Shown here: positions 33,563-42,782 of the stretch, piece by piece
Layout: each line of letters opens with the position of its first letter
How positions within the stretch are numbered: position 1 is the first letter of the stretch
Assembly (NCBI GenBank): GCA_020832305.1
Contig: JAFIEV010000031.1
Location: 1-55,808 of the forward strand
Source: Cyclobacteriaceae bacterium
Lineage (GTDB): Bacteria; Bacteroidota; Bacteroidia; Cytophagales; Cyclobacteriaceae
DNA: 55,808 nt
Direction: 5' to 3'
Translations under genes and position numbers: made by a program
Notes under the pieces: model-generated
The model's input: only the letters and a program-made list of their open reading frames with translations
What the model was told of the DNA's origin: nothing
Databases searched by the model: none

Positions 33563-33883
33563 AAGTGATGCCTATGGCCTGAATGACTCCGCTTCATCAG
33601 AGCAGGATGCAGAATGAATTTAAATTGAAGTTAATAAGCTCATCCTCTTAGAATACGATCATTTTTTTTTTCGTAAATAATATCCTTTTTAAGGCTTTAT
33701 TTAGCAAAATTGTAGTTGGGTTGATCTTTAAGTCATCCTTTATCTTGATTTCCACATAACTCGAAAGTTTACCGCTTCCCTGTTATAATTTTCGGAGACT
33801 GGCAATTCCATCCCCTTGTAAAAGTCACATTTCAGTCCTTTTTTTAGAGGGCATTTTATACCAGGCCCTTTCATTCCTAAGTA
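33563..33883. other. Intergenic between convergent genes
   Basis: About 320 bases between a plus-strand and a minus-strand gene, AT-rich with long T tracts (33662-33671). It would hold the terminators of both; I cannot define a clear hairpin. Confidence 0.4.
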
Positions 33884-34549
33884 CTAATCCTTATCTTTTA
33901 TTTCTATGGCATTAAAAAAATCTTTCAGTTTTTGGCGGTCAAGTTTGCCGTCTGTTCGTACACTGCTGCAAAGGTCAAGACCAAAAGGTTGAACCATTTC
34001 GATGGCCTTCATCACATTGTCTTTGTTTATTCCGCCTGCAAGAAACAAAGGGATTGGAATGGATTTTCTTATTTCCCGACTTAATCCCCAATTGTGGGTT
34101 CTTCCCGTCCCACCCAATTCTTTAACCGATAAATTTGGATTTCCGCTGTCCAATAGGATTGCATCTACAAATTTTGAAATTTCAATAGCTTCTTGTACCG
34201 AATTTTGATCTATTACATGAATTACCTGAACTAATTTTACATTTGGCAATTCGACCCGAAGTAATTCGTAATCCCGATTTTCTAATTCGTCAACAATTTG
34301 AATGGTCGAGGTATATACTTTCTTGTAATGTGTAATTATATCCTGAGGTTTCGTTTCACTGGTCAGCAAAAAGGTTGAGATAGGTGGAGGAACCTTTCTG
34401 GCTATTTGATGGATGAGTTTATCCTCTATAACACCTGGGCCGCTTGGCATATGTCCAACTAAGCCTAATGCCGAAGCGCCATGTTCAATAGCAATGTTGG
34501 CTTCTTCAATGCTACTAATACAACATATTTTCACTCTTGGTATTTTCAT
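33884..34549 (-). CDS. TrpF-like (phosphoribosylanthranilate isomerase-like) protein
   Basis: 221 residues, TIM-barrel. Begins with KICCISSIEEANIAIEHGAS where TrpF has KICGxxxxEDA, then GASALGLVGHMPSGPGVIED, VQVIHVID, DAILLDSG, GGTGRTHNWGLSREI (phosphate loop) and FLAGGINKDNVMKAIE, and LDLCSSVRTDGKLD. The Gly in KICG is replaced by Cys. It has the TrpF phosphate motifs and could act on a related substrate. No other tryptophan genes are near, so a stand-alone role is likely. Confidence 0.75.
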   Translation of the reverse strand: MKIPRVKICCISSIEEANIAIEHGASALGLVGHMPSGPGVIEDKLIHQIARKVPPPISTFLLTSETKPQDIITHYKKVYTSTIQIVDELENRDYELLRVELPNVKLVQVIHVIDQNSVQEAIEISKFVDAILLDSGNPNLSVKELGGTGRTHNWGLSREIRKSIPIPLFLAGGINKDNVMKAIEMVQPFGLDLCSSVRTDGKLDRQKLKDFFNAIEIKDKD

Positions 34550-34591
34550 AATTATCTTTTTGAAAGTTTGTGGTTCAGCGGGTCTGAAATT

Positions 34592-35134
34592 TCAGAAGGT
34601 AAAAGTCATTGCATGCAATAGGTTAGAATCAAAATACCCGAAAGTTTCCTCAACAGCAGCAAGGCAAGAGAAAACTGCCTCCGACATTATGAAGAAAAAC
34701 CCTGCATAAGCCCATTCTTTTAACAATGGGTATTTAGCAACCAGAATTGCTTTAACTCCCGGAAATTTGCAGGGCCCAAAAATTGTCAAAAAATAAAAAG
34801 GATAGCCTAAATTGTTCATTTTTTGAACTTCTTCTTCCATTTCGAATGTCCTTGTGATATTTTGGTTCTCTAGTATCTTTTGAATAGAACCGTTTGCACG
34901 GAATAATACATTTCCTTTTTCATCTCTGGTCTCAAACAGGCAACTCCCATGCGCTTGATTCGCCATTTTAAGCACCTTGTTCCCCATCCATTGCTCAACT
35001 AAATCTGCTTCTGTGTAAGCCTTGAACAGCAGATTTACCGGCAAATCAAACTTTCTTGTGATTATAATTTCCTGTTTACCGTCTTTGGCAATGATTTTTT
35101 TTCTATTCCAAGATATTTTTTTGGCTTGTATGAT
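34592..35134 (-). pseudogene. SRPBCC::DoxX chimera (decayed cassette copy)
   Basis: A continuous minus-strand frame joins the first half of an SRPBCC gene (similar to 1219-1683: LLFKAYTEADLVEQWMGNKV, NVLFRANGSIQKILENQNIT, RTFEME) straight into the second half of a DoxX gene (similar to 2303-2686: KMNNLGYPFYFLTIFG, KYPLLKEWAYAGFFFIMSEA). The deletion removed the SRPBCC C-terminus and the DoxX N-terminus. The frame is open back to 35134 (KDGKQEIIITRKFDLPVNLL) but has no ATG, and the DoxX tail is altered. So it is a pseudogene. Confidence 0.75.
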
Positions 35135-35149
35135 TTACTATTGTAATGT

Positions 35150-35467
35150 TTATTTCTTTTGCTGCATTTTCAATTTCATTACCTGTTCCAATTTGTCAAA
35201 TCGCTTATCCCATAATTTTCTGGATGGCTCCAGGAAGTCAGAAATGCCATTCATTTTTTCAGCATTCAGATGATAGTAAATTTCCCTTCCTTGCTTTAGT
35301 AACTCGCACTCTGTCAAAATTTGAAGATGCTTTGAAACAGTCGGTCTTGCCGTGTCAAAATTAGAAGTAATAACCCCAGCTGTCATGGATTGTGTGGCGA
35401 GCAAAAGAAGAATTGTCGTTCGGGTCGGGCCTGCAATGGCTTGAAATACATCTCATATTAAATTCAT
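35150..35467 (-). pseudogene. ArsR-family repressor, second copy with stop
   Basis: On the minus strand, [11 protein letters not shown]-like sequence continues to [40 protein letters not shown], and [19 protein letters not shown], closely matching the ArsR at 889. An ATG at 35467 starts MNLI then TGA replaces the Arg codon, so translation is interrupted at codon 5. A short product from an internal start is possible but would lack the first helix. Confidence 0.75.
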
Positions 35468-35496
35468 TATGAAACCACTTGACTATAAATGTAAGC

Positions 35497-35512
35497 GTAG
35501 TCATTTAGCTAC
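35497..35512 (-). promoter_or_regulatory. ArsR operator copy
   Basis: GTAG-N8-CTAC (minus strand GTAGCTAAATGACTAC), the same form as the twin sites at 797 and 823. A TACATTTA box follows at 35486-35493, a decayed -7 element. The second operator half seen in the first copy is lost. Confidence 0.5.
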
Positions 35513-36594
35513 GCAAAGAATTTTTCTCTTTTTTTAATCGAATGATTTTTGTCGGAAGTGTTTTAATGTAATTCTTATCCTTTTTAACCCGGCATTCGGA
35601 TACTAATTAAAGACTATGCGATCCACCTTGCCATCATTAAAGAATTTGTGTTAAGCTTCTTGAAAATGAGGTGTTGGAAATCTATTTTCTTCGGAAATCT
35701 TTATTTATGGATCTGAAGTGTGTATTTGCGCAATTTTTTGCAAGGGTCATCCTATTATCAGACACTCCGGTAATTCTGACCTCCTTCTTTCAGACTGTTT
35801 CCAGCCCGGCCAACTGTAGTGAAGATCAGAATGGCTTGTGCCAAAACTTAGCATACTTTGGTCATGTGCCATCAATTCAGATACAAGATCTTCACATTAC
35901 TGCTAAAAAGATCGATAAAATCCTTTGATTATTTTTATTACTTCAGGTTTTTCATTTTCTAAATCTGCCTTATGCATATTTCAAAGTGTAGTATAAAAAA
36001 TATATATAGCAGCAAGAGGCAAAGTACTTGTCTTCATTTTTTGTTTGCTTTTAATTAGTTATTTTACATTTTATATTTTCTGACAATGTTATTGCCAGGT
36101 TCAGCTTCCATGTTTAATATATTGCTAATTATAAAGAAAGAGATTGTCAGGTATTTGTTTTTGTTTTGAATCAGATATTTTACTTGCAGTTATCAGGTAT
36201 AATAAAATCTTGTTGATCTCATATTTACCCATCTCCGAATGATGTTTTTATTAAAGTAAAATGTGTATTATTTATATTCATAGAATGTAAGATACTTCAG
36301 TTCTTTAGTTTTAATGACATATTTATATTTGGCCGTGAATTATTTCTATTAAAATTTGGTTTTGTATCATTTTTTACTTAGATTGGTGGTATACATTCCC
36401 GGAAAGAATGTTTGCAGTGTTTGCAAAGCCTCTTTTTTAAATAATATTTCAGAAAACAATTCTTAAACAAAAAACTAAATATAAGATAGATTAAATGTTA
36501 CAGTCTGTTTTATAATTAGGCAGCGCTCACCCGACTCTACGCGCTCAGATCAACTGTTCGGCAGATACAAGGTGGCAATAGGAGGAACGTTAAT
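35513..36594. other. Long AT-rich gap
   Basis: More than 1 kb without a convincing gene. An 85-residue plus frame (35671-35928) is open but has no family. From about 36520 the composition turns GC-rich and leads directly into the foreign-looking gene at 36595. AT tracts suggest degenerate or non-coding DNA. Confidence 0.5.
36580..36594 (+). promoter_or_regulatory. Shine-Dalgarno signal
   Basis: AGGAGG at 36580-36585 stands nine bases before ATG 36595. A strong SD like this is unusual for Bacteroidota and for the neighbouring genes. It supports the chosen start and a foreign origin of the gene. Confidence 0.5.
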
Positions 36595-37509
36595 ATGGCA
36601 ATTCAGTTCAACAATTCAATGTCGATTCTAAAATCGATACTGCGGCCATGTATTTCGCCGCTTCTCGATTCCCCCACTGTGTATCGCTCTGGTGGGACAG
36701 ACTTTGCGCATCGTCCGGTCTCCGGGCGGTATAGCAGCATATTCGGCAAGGCCCTCCTCGCCGCGGTGTTCCTGCTTGCGGGCTGCACCCGCACCGTAGT
36801 CACCCGACTTGACATTGGTTTTGATGCCGATTCTTACGGCCAGCCACCAAATTTTCCATTGCCGACGCCACCAAATGATCAGCTTACTGCGACCGTCAGG
36901 CAACTAACGACTTCGGAGGTAGTGGCCGATCGTGCCGGCGGTAAGTGGCTCCGTATCACCCCTTCTCCACAGTTCTTAGCCGCCCCGGATCAACGACGGC
37001 TCACTACAATTGCCACTGCTGAGGCCTTCACTACTAATCCTCCTGCACAGATTCGCGGGAGCCTTCGCTTGCGCCTGGATGGTCCGGGTACCGTCACCAT
37101 TGGGTTCAGGGTCTCGCAAGGTGGTAATTTCACTGACATCATCGGTGGTGTCCAGCTATACAAATCTGCTTTTAGTCCTCAGGGCGAGGTTCACGTGATA
37201 CCTGGGTTTCGCATCGAGCGGATAGAAGACATCTACCCTCTCCCCACAATAGGCAACAGGATCGCCAATTACCAGCCTGGCAGGGTGATTAACATCAATT
37301 GGAGTATTGATCAGTCTTCTCGCATCTTATACGTCGGTGCGGGCGGTACGTCAGAGTCGACGACCTTCAGAGCTGTTTCCAGCAACGGAGTCGCGACTAC
37401 TCCCATACAGGTATTGAGCGTCTGGGTATGGCTGGAGAAGCCTTCATCCAACACGGTCGTTTTCCTCGACAGACTGAGGGCAGAAGAGTATGAGCATTGG
37501 AGAAAATAG
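36595..37509 (+). CDS. Foreign-looking lipoprotein of unknown function
   Basis: 304 residues. Clearly more GC-rich than all neighbours, with codons such as GCC, CGC and CTG. A hydrophobic segment with LLAGC (Cys65) indicates a lipoprotein, although a 47-residue lead precedes the signal, so the real start may be later; no in-frame ATG lies closer to the signal than residue 9. The remainder is beta-rich (DGPGTVTIGFRVSQGGNFTD, GFRIERIEDIYPLPT, VLSVWVWLEKPSSNTVVF). Not recognised. Horizontal acquisition is likely. Confidence 0.7.
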   Translation: MAIQFNNSMSILKSILRPCISPLLDSPTVYRSGGTDFAHRPVSGRYSSIFGKALLAAVFLLAGCTRTVVTRLDIGFDADSYGQPPNFPLPTPPNDQLTATVRQLTTSEVVADRAGGKWLRITPSPQFLAAPDQRRLTTIATAEAFTTNPPAQIRGSLRLRLDGPGTVTIGFRVSQGGNFTDIIGGVQLYKSAFSPQGEVHVIPGFRIERIEDIYPLPTIGNRIANYQPGRVININWSIDQSSRILYVGAGGTSESTTFRAVSSNGVATTPIQVLSVWVWLEKPSSNTVVFLDRLRAEEYEHWRK

Positions 37510-38087
37510 TCATGCGTGCTGCAACATTCATGCGGACATGCCTGATATGAGGAAGGCTGCCAGCTACGAATGAAGACTTGGGTGAGAATAATATAGCATG
37601 CCTAAGGGGGCACGCTTAAGTCTGGTTCCCTACAAGACAATAAATGGAAATTGCCTATTCTTTTGTATCTTTTTATTGATTTTTCTTTCCAGTAAAACGA
37701 CTGGATATGGCATATCCAACTAAAATCCGGCTCATCAAAAAAACCAGGAACGAACAACGGTATGCTCATTTTCCTGTAGCCCCAGGCCATCGAATTCCAG
37801 CAGGGAGAAGTAGTAGTGTGGGACATTGTGACCACCAGCAACTGGTTTTTCTACGCAGTGATAATGCCACATACGAGCTTAAAATAAAGGAACCCCCAAA
37901 AACATCAAAGAAGTGATAGTGGTATGTTTTTCAGTCTGCTTTTCAAATTTAACACGGGGTCCAATTACTGAAAGATTAACAGTCTTCCATTTTTTTGAAA
38001 GGGGATATTGCTCCATCATCTCTGCCCTTTGGATAAATATGTATTGAGAGGATATCTGCTTAGATAGATGATAGGTTTTATATTTTA
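37510..38087. other. Intergenic with a small transposase-associated relic
   Basis: No intact gene. The plus strand from 37707 reads MAYPTKIRLIKKTRNEQRYA in one frame and PQAIEFQQGEVVVWDIVTTS in another, which together recall the short AbrB-like ORF found before some Bacteroidota transposases. Frameshifts separate the pieces. Confidence 0.4.
37707..37880 (+). pseudogene. AbrB-like transposon accessory ORF relic
   Basis: Two frames combine to a pattern of (P/I)xKxxLIKR...NEQ, then (L/P)xQAIEFxxGExVxWxI, as in the small accessory ORF placed before certain IS transposases. No transposase follows. The family call is from memory. Confidence 0.35.
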
Positions 38088-38513
38088 TCAGCCGGATATT
38101 TTACTTTTAATAAAGCGGATTATACTTCCCATTACAGGAATATTTTCATAGAAGATTTCTCCTGCATCAAAGAAATCTCTCTGCATAATTATTTTTTCAT
38201 CAAAGTAAAGCACTGAAATACCAGTGGCTTTTACATTTTTTTTGGGCCGTTTCAGTTGTAGGTTCATTTCCCATTGAAGATATGCTATATTATCAATGGC
38301 AGATTCATGGGTAAACTGAAATGAACCTTCAATCAGATTGCGGTTTAATTTTTTAAAATAAGTAATTAAGCTGTCGAGCCCGTTTATCCTGTGAATTGGA
38401 TCAATGAAAATTACATTTTCAGAATAAATCTCTTTCAATATGTTATCATCTTCCAATTTCATTTGGGTGAAATAGTCTTTAAATTTTTTAACTAAATCAT
38501 TGTTTACGCTCAT
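38088..38513 (-). CDS. NTF2/SnoaL-like protein
   Basis: 141 residues: VKKFKDYFTQMKLEDDNIL start, IYSENVIFIDPIHRINGLDS, GSFQFTHESAIDNIAYLQWE and GISVLYFDEKIIMQRDFFDA, as expected for a SnoaL-like cone-shaped fold. It may act on small molecules. Alone, with no operon partner. Confidence 0.8.
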   Translation of the reverse strand: MSVNNDLVKKFKDYFTQMKLEDDNILKEIYSENVIFIDPIHRINGLDSLITYFKKLNRNLIEGSFQFTHESAIDNIAYLQWEMNLQLKRPKKNVKATGISVLYFDEKIIMQRDFFDAGEIFYENIPVMGSIIRFIKSKISG

Positions 38514-39177
38514 GGGTTCTCAGTTTTTATTTCATGAAAGGTTGTTTTTTATAAAGACCGTCATCGGTCACATATTGGAAATGTAGAATTAAATCCCTGC
38601 AGGATAGCTTTCTTCAAATATACGATTCACTTCTAATAAAAAGTAAATTATCATACCTGTATTTATTAAACCCAATAAATTACTGCAAAAATTTGAAAAA
38701 GCACATTTTGCAAAAAAGGAAGTATGCGTATCAAAACCATCATCCGCAACCCGGAGCTTTATTCAGAGCCACATTATACTCATTTTCAATAAAATCTTCC
38801 TATTAAAGGTCGCAAACATAAGCTGATGGAAATCTAATGCCTGGAAAACCTGAATATAAGCAAAAAGAAGGAGAATTAAAGGAAAATCAGGCAACTGTAG
38901 AGATCCATAATAGCATATAAAAGCAAAACAGCTTTATCATATATTCAGTAAATCTGCCCAATTAGCCTTCGGTGCGTTCATAGAATACAAAATGGACATT
39001 TCGTTCAGCGAAAAATTCCGGTTACTGAGCTTGACATAATATCGCCAGGCTATGGAAGCCGCTTATTTTCCTATATATCAGCGTAGAAATTTTCTTTTTC
39101 AGTTTTCGGAACATGCTTTTATTAAAGAGGGAAAATGCCTGCAATAATAAGCTGTAAAATAATTATTTAATTGAAAT
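38514..39177. other. Intergenic with short coding relic
   Basis: On the minus strand (38937-39065), a short frame AWRYYVKLSNRNFSL, then SILYSMNAPKANWADLLNI and a stop, looks like coding sequence that has lost its upstream part. No family identified. The rest is AT-rich. Confidence 0.4.
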
Positions 39178-39978
39178 CTATTGTTTTACCATACTAAAGA
39201 ATAGTTTTATTTCATCTTCTGTTAGAACACGATCATATATCACTAAGTCATCAATATCACCTTTAAAGTATGTGAAAAAGTTGTCAAATGTATCTGAATC
39301 AAAAGTTTCAATAATACTTTTACCTAAATATAAATTCTGTTCTTTTCTATTTCCCTTAAATCCAAATGAATATTTTGAATTGCTTATTTTATTCTCCGTA
39401 TATGACCCGTTTATATAATCATACATAGTGATACTATTGTCTGTAAAAGAAAAAATAAATAATTTGAAACCTTCAATATTAATGCTTGAATGAACTGAGC
39501 CACCTCCTAATTTCGGATAATTTCCAAATGAATATTCCAAAACACCCATTCTATTGCTGAGCAGGAAACTAGTATTGATCGAATCAACAATAGAAAGAAT
39601 TACAGGTTTTACTTGTTCATTTGTCATTTGAAGAGTGTCAATTTTACTCCATATAATAATTGTTCCTTTGCTTTCATTAAATAGTCTGCAAATTTCAGGA
39701 ACTATTAAAAAATCGTCGATTCCGTTAAAATGAATTGCTCCAGAAGTATAATTGTATCTGTCAGCCGTAAAAGTTGGATTCGACACAATGGCATGGTTTC
39801 TATTGCCACTATAATCATTTGTATTACCATTAAATGGATAGTATGCAATAAGTCCATCTTTGATAAACTTAGTTTCATCAAGATAGCTATAAGAAGAACC
39901 CGATTCAAGTTCTTTTTTTTCACATGATGTAAAAAGAACAGATAGGAACAAAATCAATAGGTTCAAAAAAGTTTTCAT
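39178..39978 (-). CDS. LamG/concanavalin-like lipoprotein
   Basis: 266 residues from ATG 39978 (MKTFLNLLILFLSVLFTSC, lipobox FTSC); a longer frame to 40038 is not needed. The mature part begins acidic, then GLIAYYPFNGNTNDYSGNRN, FNGIDDFLIVPEICRLFNES, GTIIIWSK, and ends DDLVIYDRVLTEDEIKLFF. This is the classic LamG3 jelly-roll found in surface proteins that bind sugars or proteins. IS-derived DNA lies just upstream. Confidence 0.85.
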   Translation of the reverse strand: MKTFLNLLILFLSVLFTSCEKKELESGSSYSYLDETKFIKDGLIAYYPFNGNTNDYSGNRNHAIVSNPTFTADRYNYTSGAIHFNGIDDFLIVPEICRLFNESKGTIIIWSKIDTLQMTNEQVKPVILSIVDSINTSFLLSNRMGVLEYSFGNYPKLGGGSVHSSINIEGFKLFIFSFTDNSITMYDYINGSYTENKISNSKYSFGFKGNRKEQNLYLGKSIIETFDSDTFDNFFTYFKGDIDDLVIYDRVLTEDEIKLFFSMVKQ

Positions 39979-40061
39979 ATTCGTGCTATTTAATTTTTTT
40001 ATAGTCAAAGCTAAAAAGTTGAGCACTTGAATTCTCATAATATTTGCGGGATCAGGACTAA

Positions 40062-40320
40062 CATCAGTCTGTCAAAAAAACCTCAGGTCTGCTTTCAATA
40101 CAGCCATGGAGGTATAAATATAAAACCTTTTACTCCCTTAGGCGGCTAGTTCTATAAAATTTCTGTGGGTAGGATACAAAGTTTTGGAATTGCCCCGATG
40201 TCATAAAAATGCCTTAATGTGGGCTGATTGGAATTAAAAATCTAGCTGGAGCATCATCCGATGCACTTTGTGCATATTTTTGTCAATCAGATTGAAGATT
40301 CGTCTCAGGATATGTATGTA
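40062..40320 (-). mobile_element. IS1182-family 3' end relic
   Basis: Colinear with the IS end at 54965-55205: AACCTCA, TCTGCTTTCA, TAAATATAAA, CCTTTTA, GCTAG, AATTTCT, GGGTAGGA and TTTTTGTCAATCAGATTGAAGAT all appear in the same order and spacing. It represents about 250 bases of the transposase C-terminus and terminal sequence of a second, largely deleted IS copy. Confidence 0.6.
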
Positions 40321-40329
40321 ACATACATA
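40311..40329. repeat. Inverted repeat at IS relic edge
   Basis: TATGTATGT-A-ACATACATA, a perfect 9-base inverted repeat with one base between the arms, directly after the region similar to the IS1182 end. A second palindrome, ATGCAC-TTT-GTGCAT, is at 40261-40275. They may be leftover target or terminal sequence, or chance. Confidence 0.4.
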
Positions 40330-40642
40330 CTCACTGTACCGGTTGAATGTATAATTCCTGAAATCAATACAAAGATTTTTTCATCTTGCATTGTTGTTAT
40401 TGCATTGCACAAATCAGGTTTTCTTCCGTATCCAAAAATTTAGAAATCCAACCCACATAAGGAATAGAAGTGCTGGGCAATAAATTTCACCACCATAGTT
40501 TTTTACACGTTCCACGATTTCACCCACGTTCTCAATTCTAATACAGACTGAACCTGATGGTGATCCTCTACTTTAAAATGTCGTGTTTGTTCTATATCAG
40601 GTAAATATCAGAGTATACCTTGGCAATAAAAAAATTATTACC

Positions 40643-42256
40643 ATGAAAACTCAAAACCCTATCTGGATAAGCAACATCGTAATATGCTTGCTTTCCTTGC
40701 TACCTGTAAATGTAATAGTGGCACAATCAGCAGATATTATCCTTACAAATGGTAAAATCTTTACCGCTGATACATCGTTGCTTTATGTCGAGGCATTGGC
40801 CATTAAAGGAGAAAAAATCCTGGCTGCGGGCACTAATGCTGACATTGAAAAGCTTGCAACTTCACAGACAGAGAAAATTGATCTGAAAGGCAAAACGGTT
40901 GTGCCCGGGTTTAATGATGCGCATGAACATTTGGGATGGACTGCTGCAATCGGTTTAAAGTTTAATGAGCATGAACACAGGGTACCTGGTCCTGATAAAA
41001 TCTCAGTACTTGATTCTGTTTCACGCCTGGTTAAAAAGGCAAAACCAAACCAATGGATACATGGTTCGGTAGGGCTGACCATATTAAATGATCCGGATAT
41101 GAGAACAGCTCTGGATAGCATCGCACCCAACAATCCTGTATTATTAGAGTCCTGGTGGGGACACGGTATGGCAGTTAACAGTAAAGTGCTTGAGCTGTCG
41201 GGAATAGGGGAAAACGACCCTGATCCTATTGCCGGATACTACGGCAGAAATCCATCAACAAAGAAGCTCAATGGATTGATCAACGAATATGCACAAGCAC
41301 CCATTTGGAGCACATGGGTTACTTCTGAACCCAGGAAATTGGTTCAGGTACTGAGAGATTATGCACAAGAGCAAATATCCCTGGGTATCACCTCCGTTCA
41401 GAATATCAATGGCGTTCTGGATGCCCAACAGGTAGCCAGTATATTTGGGGAAGCCGATTTGCCACTGCATACCCGCGTTCTTTTATGGCCCTATACCAAT
41501 GGCTCAGGGTCGCAGGACGATTTTTCAGAATATCTGAACACCCGTCCTGCTCCCATGACAATCATTTCAGGGGTGAAATATCTTGTAGACGGCACTCCCC
41601 TTGAAGGAAATGCCTTAATGAGAACAGCCTATGAGGGAAGTCCAGGATGGCATGGGCGGTTAAATTTCCCGGAAGATACCATCCGTAGTATTCTTAGAAA
41701 AGCCATTGAAACGGACCATCAAATGGTGTTGCATATTGTGGGTGACAGCACTTTTACTATCGTTTTGTCGATGATGAAAGAAATAGCCTCACCGGAGGAA
41801 TGGAGGAAAAAGAGAGTGCGCATCGAGCACAATGCCATAAATGATACAGAAGCTTATCTGGAACAAATTAAAATGTATGACCTTTTGATGATGCACACGC
41901 CCATCTATGCACACCGAAGCCTGTTGAAAACCTTGCTGAAAAACAGGATTCAAGTTGGCATTGCGCCAGATCATGCAATGAATCCTTTTGAAAATATTCT
42001 GATTGTCACATCACAAATGGCCAATACGGGGGAGAACCTCACCGTTGAAGAGGCGGTTATAGCGTATACCCTGGTAAATGCATATGCTGAATTTGCGGAA
42101 AATGAAAAAGGAACACTCACAGTAGGTAAACTGGCTGATCTGGCTGTGCTTACCGACGACATTTTCACCATACCTGCAGAAAAACTAACCGGTACAAAAA
42201 GTTTGCTGACAATGATAAAAGGCAGGATCGTGTACCAAAGTAACGTGGCCCGATAG
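40643..42256 (+). CDS. YtcJ-like amidohydrolase
   Basis: 537 residues from ATG 40643 (MKTQNPIWISN, signal peptide ending at VAQS); a longer frame from 40583 has no support. Amidohydrolase TIM-barrel marks: VVPGFNDAHEHLGWTA (HxH), NDPVLLESWWGHGMAVN, LVDGTPLEGNALMRTAYEGS, VLHIVGDSTF, RVRIEHNAIND and VGIAPDHAMNPFENI. Such secreted members hydrolyse amides, carbamates or esters on a metal centre. Ends with GKLADLAVLTDDIFTIP. Not obviously in an operon. Confidence 0.9.
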   Translation: MKTQNPIWISNIVICLLSLLPVNVIVAQSADIILTNGKIFTADTSLLYVEALAIKGEKILAAGTNADIEKLATSQTEKIDLKGKTVVPGFNDAHEHLGWTAAIGLKFNEHEHRVPGPDKISVLDSVSRLVKKAKPNQWIHGSVGLTILNDPDMRTALDSIAPNNPVLLESWWGHGMAVNSKVLELSGIGENDPDPIAGYYGRNPSTKKLNGLINEYAQAPIWSTWVTSEPRKLVQVLRDYAQEQISLGITSVQNINGVLDAQQVASIFGEADLPLHTRVLLWPYTNGSGSQDDFSEYLNTRPAPMTIISGVKYLVDGTPLEGNALMRTAYEGSPGWHGRLNFPEDTIRSILRKAIETDHQMVLHIVGDSTFTIVLSMMKEIASPEEWRKKRVRIEHNAINDTEAYLEQIKMYDLLMMHTPIYAHRSLLKTLLKNRIQVGIAPDHAMNPFENILIVTSQMANTGENLTVEEAVIAYTLVNAYAEFAENEKGTLTVGKLADLAVLTDDIFTIPAEKLTGTKSLLTMIKGRIVYQSNVAR

Positions 42257-42782
42257 ATGTGTTTGCAATGTTAATGCATTCTCCCTGCCCACCTGTATCA
42301 AAGCATGCATTCTTTTCTCATCAACTGGTATTTGATTTTAAGAATGCTTTACAATCTTGTTATTTTATATTGGTTTTTTTAATCCAACCAAACCAGAGGT
42401 TTGGGGACCTCTGATTTATATTTTGTTGGGTTACAAAAATGAGTATACCACCAGGTGTTAAAATGTCTGTTGTACAACTTACAACCCAAGGTCGCGGCCA
42501 AGCATCTAAGAGGTAAATAGTATTATCTATCAACAGTTCATTGGGGGGTATTTGGCTAATTGACCCTTCCGCCTGGCAAAAGGCAATGATTATCAACTGA
42601 ATGATACGATACTGTTATCTATATTTGTTATAGCAAGAAGTGAAAAAAAATGATTAATTTGGATATCCGATGTTATGCTGTTTAAATATCCGGATCCTTT
42701 TCTCTCGCACTTTACAGTCCGTGGTTTAAATATATCACGGAACAAAAATGAAGAAAATACAGCTAATTAATGGTTAAGGCTT
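42257..42782. other. Intergenic with hairpin
   Basis: A 78-residue minus frame (42360-42596) is open but not recognised. At 42394-42413, CAGAGGT-TTGGGG-ACCTCTG forms a 7-base-pair hairpin about 140 bases after the amidohydrolase stop, without a following T run. No other feature. Confidence 0.4.

Larger units (their letters stand above)
39979..40642. other. Intergenic with IS1182 relic
   Basis: Contains the IS1182-type end described separately (40062-40320). Apart from that and the promoter area of the amidohydrolase gene, no gene is visible. Confidence 0.5.

Noticed and set aside
35671-35928. 85-residue open frame in the AT-rich gap
   Set aside because: No family or neighbour support.
36595-37509. 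Minus-strand frames over this gene (36603-36815, 36628-36903)
   Set aside because: They are shadows of the GC-rich plus-strand gene, which has a lipobox and a strong Shine-Dalgarno signal.
42394-42413. CAGAGGT hairpin as a terminator
   Set aside because: No T run follows and it is 140 bases after the amidohydrolase stop, so I list it only as a hairpin.
42360-42596. 78-residue minus-strand frame
   Set aside because: No family recognised and it lies in a short intergenic region.
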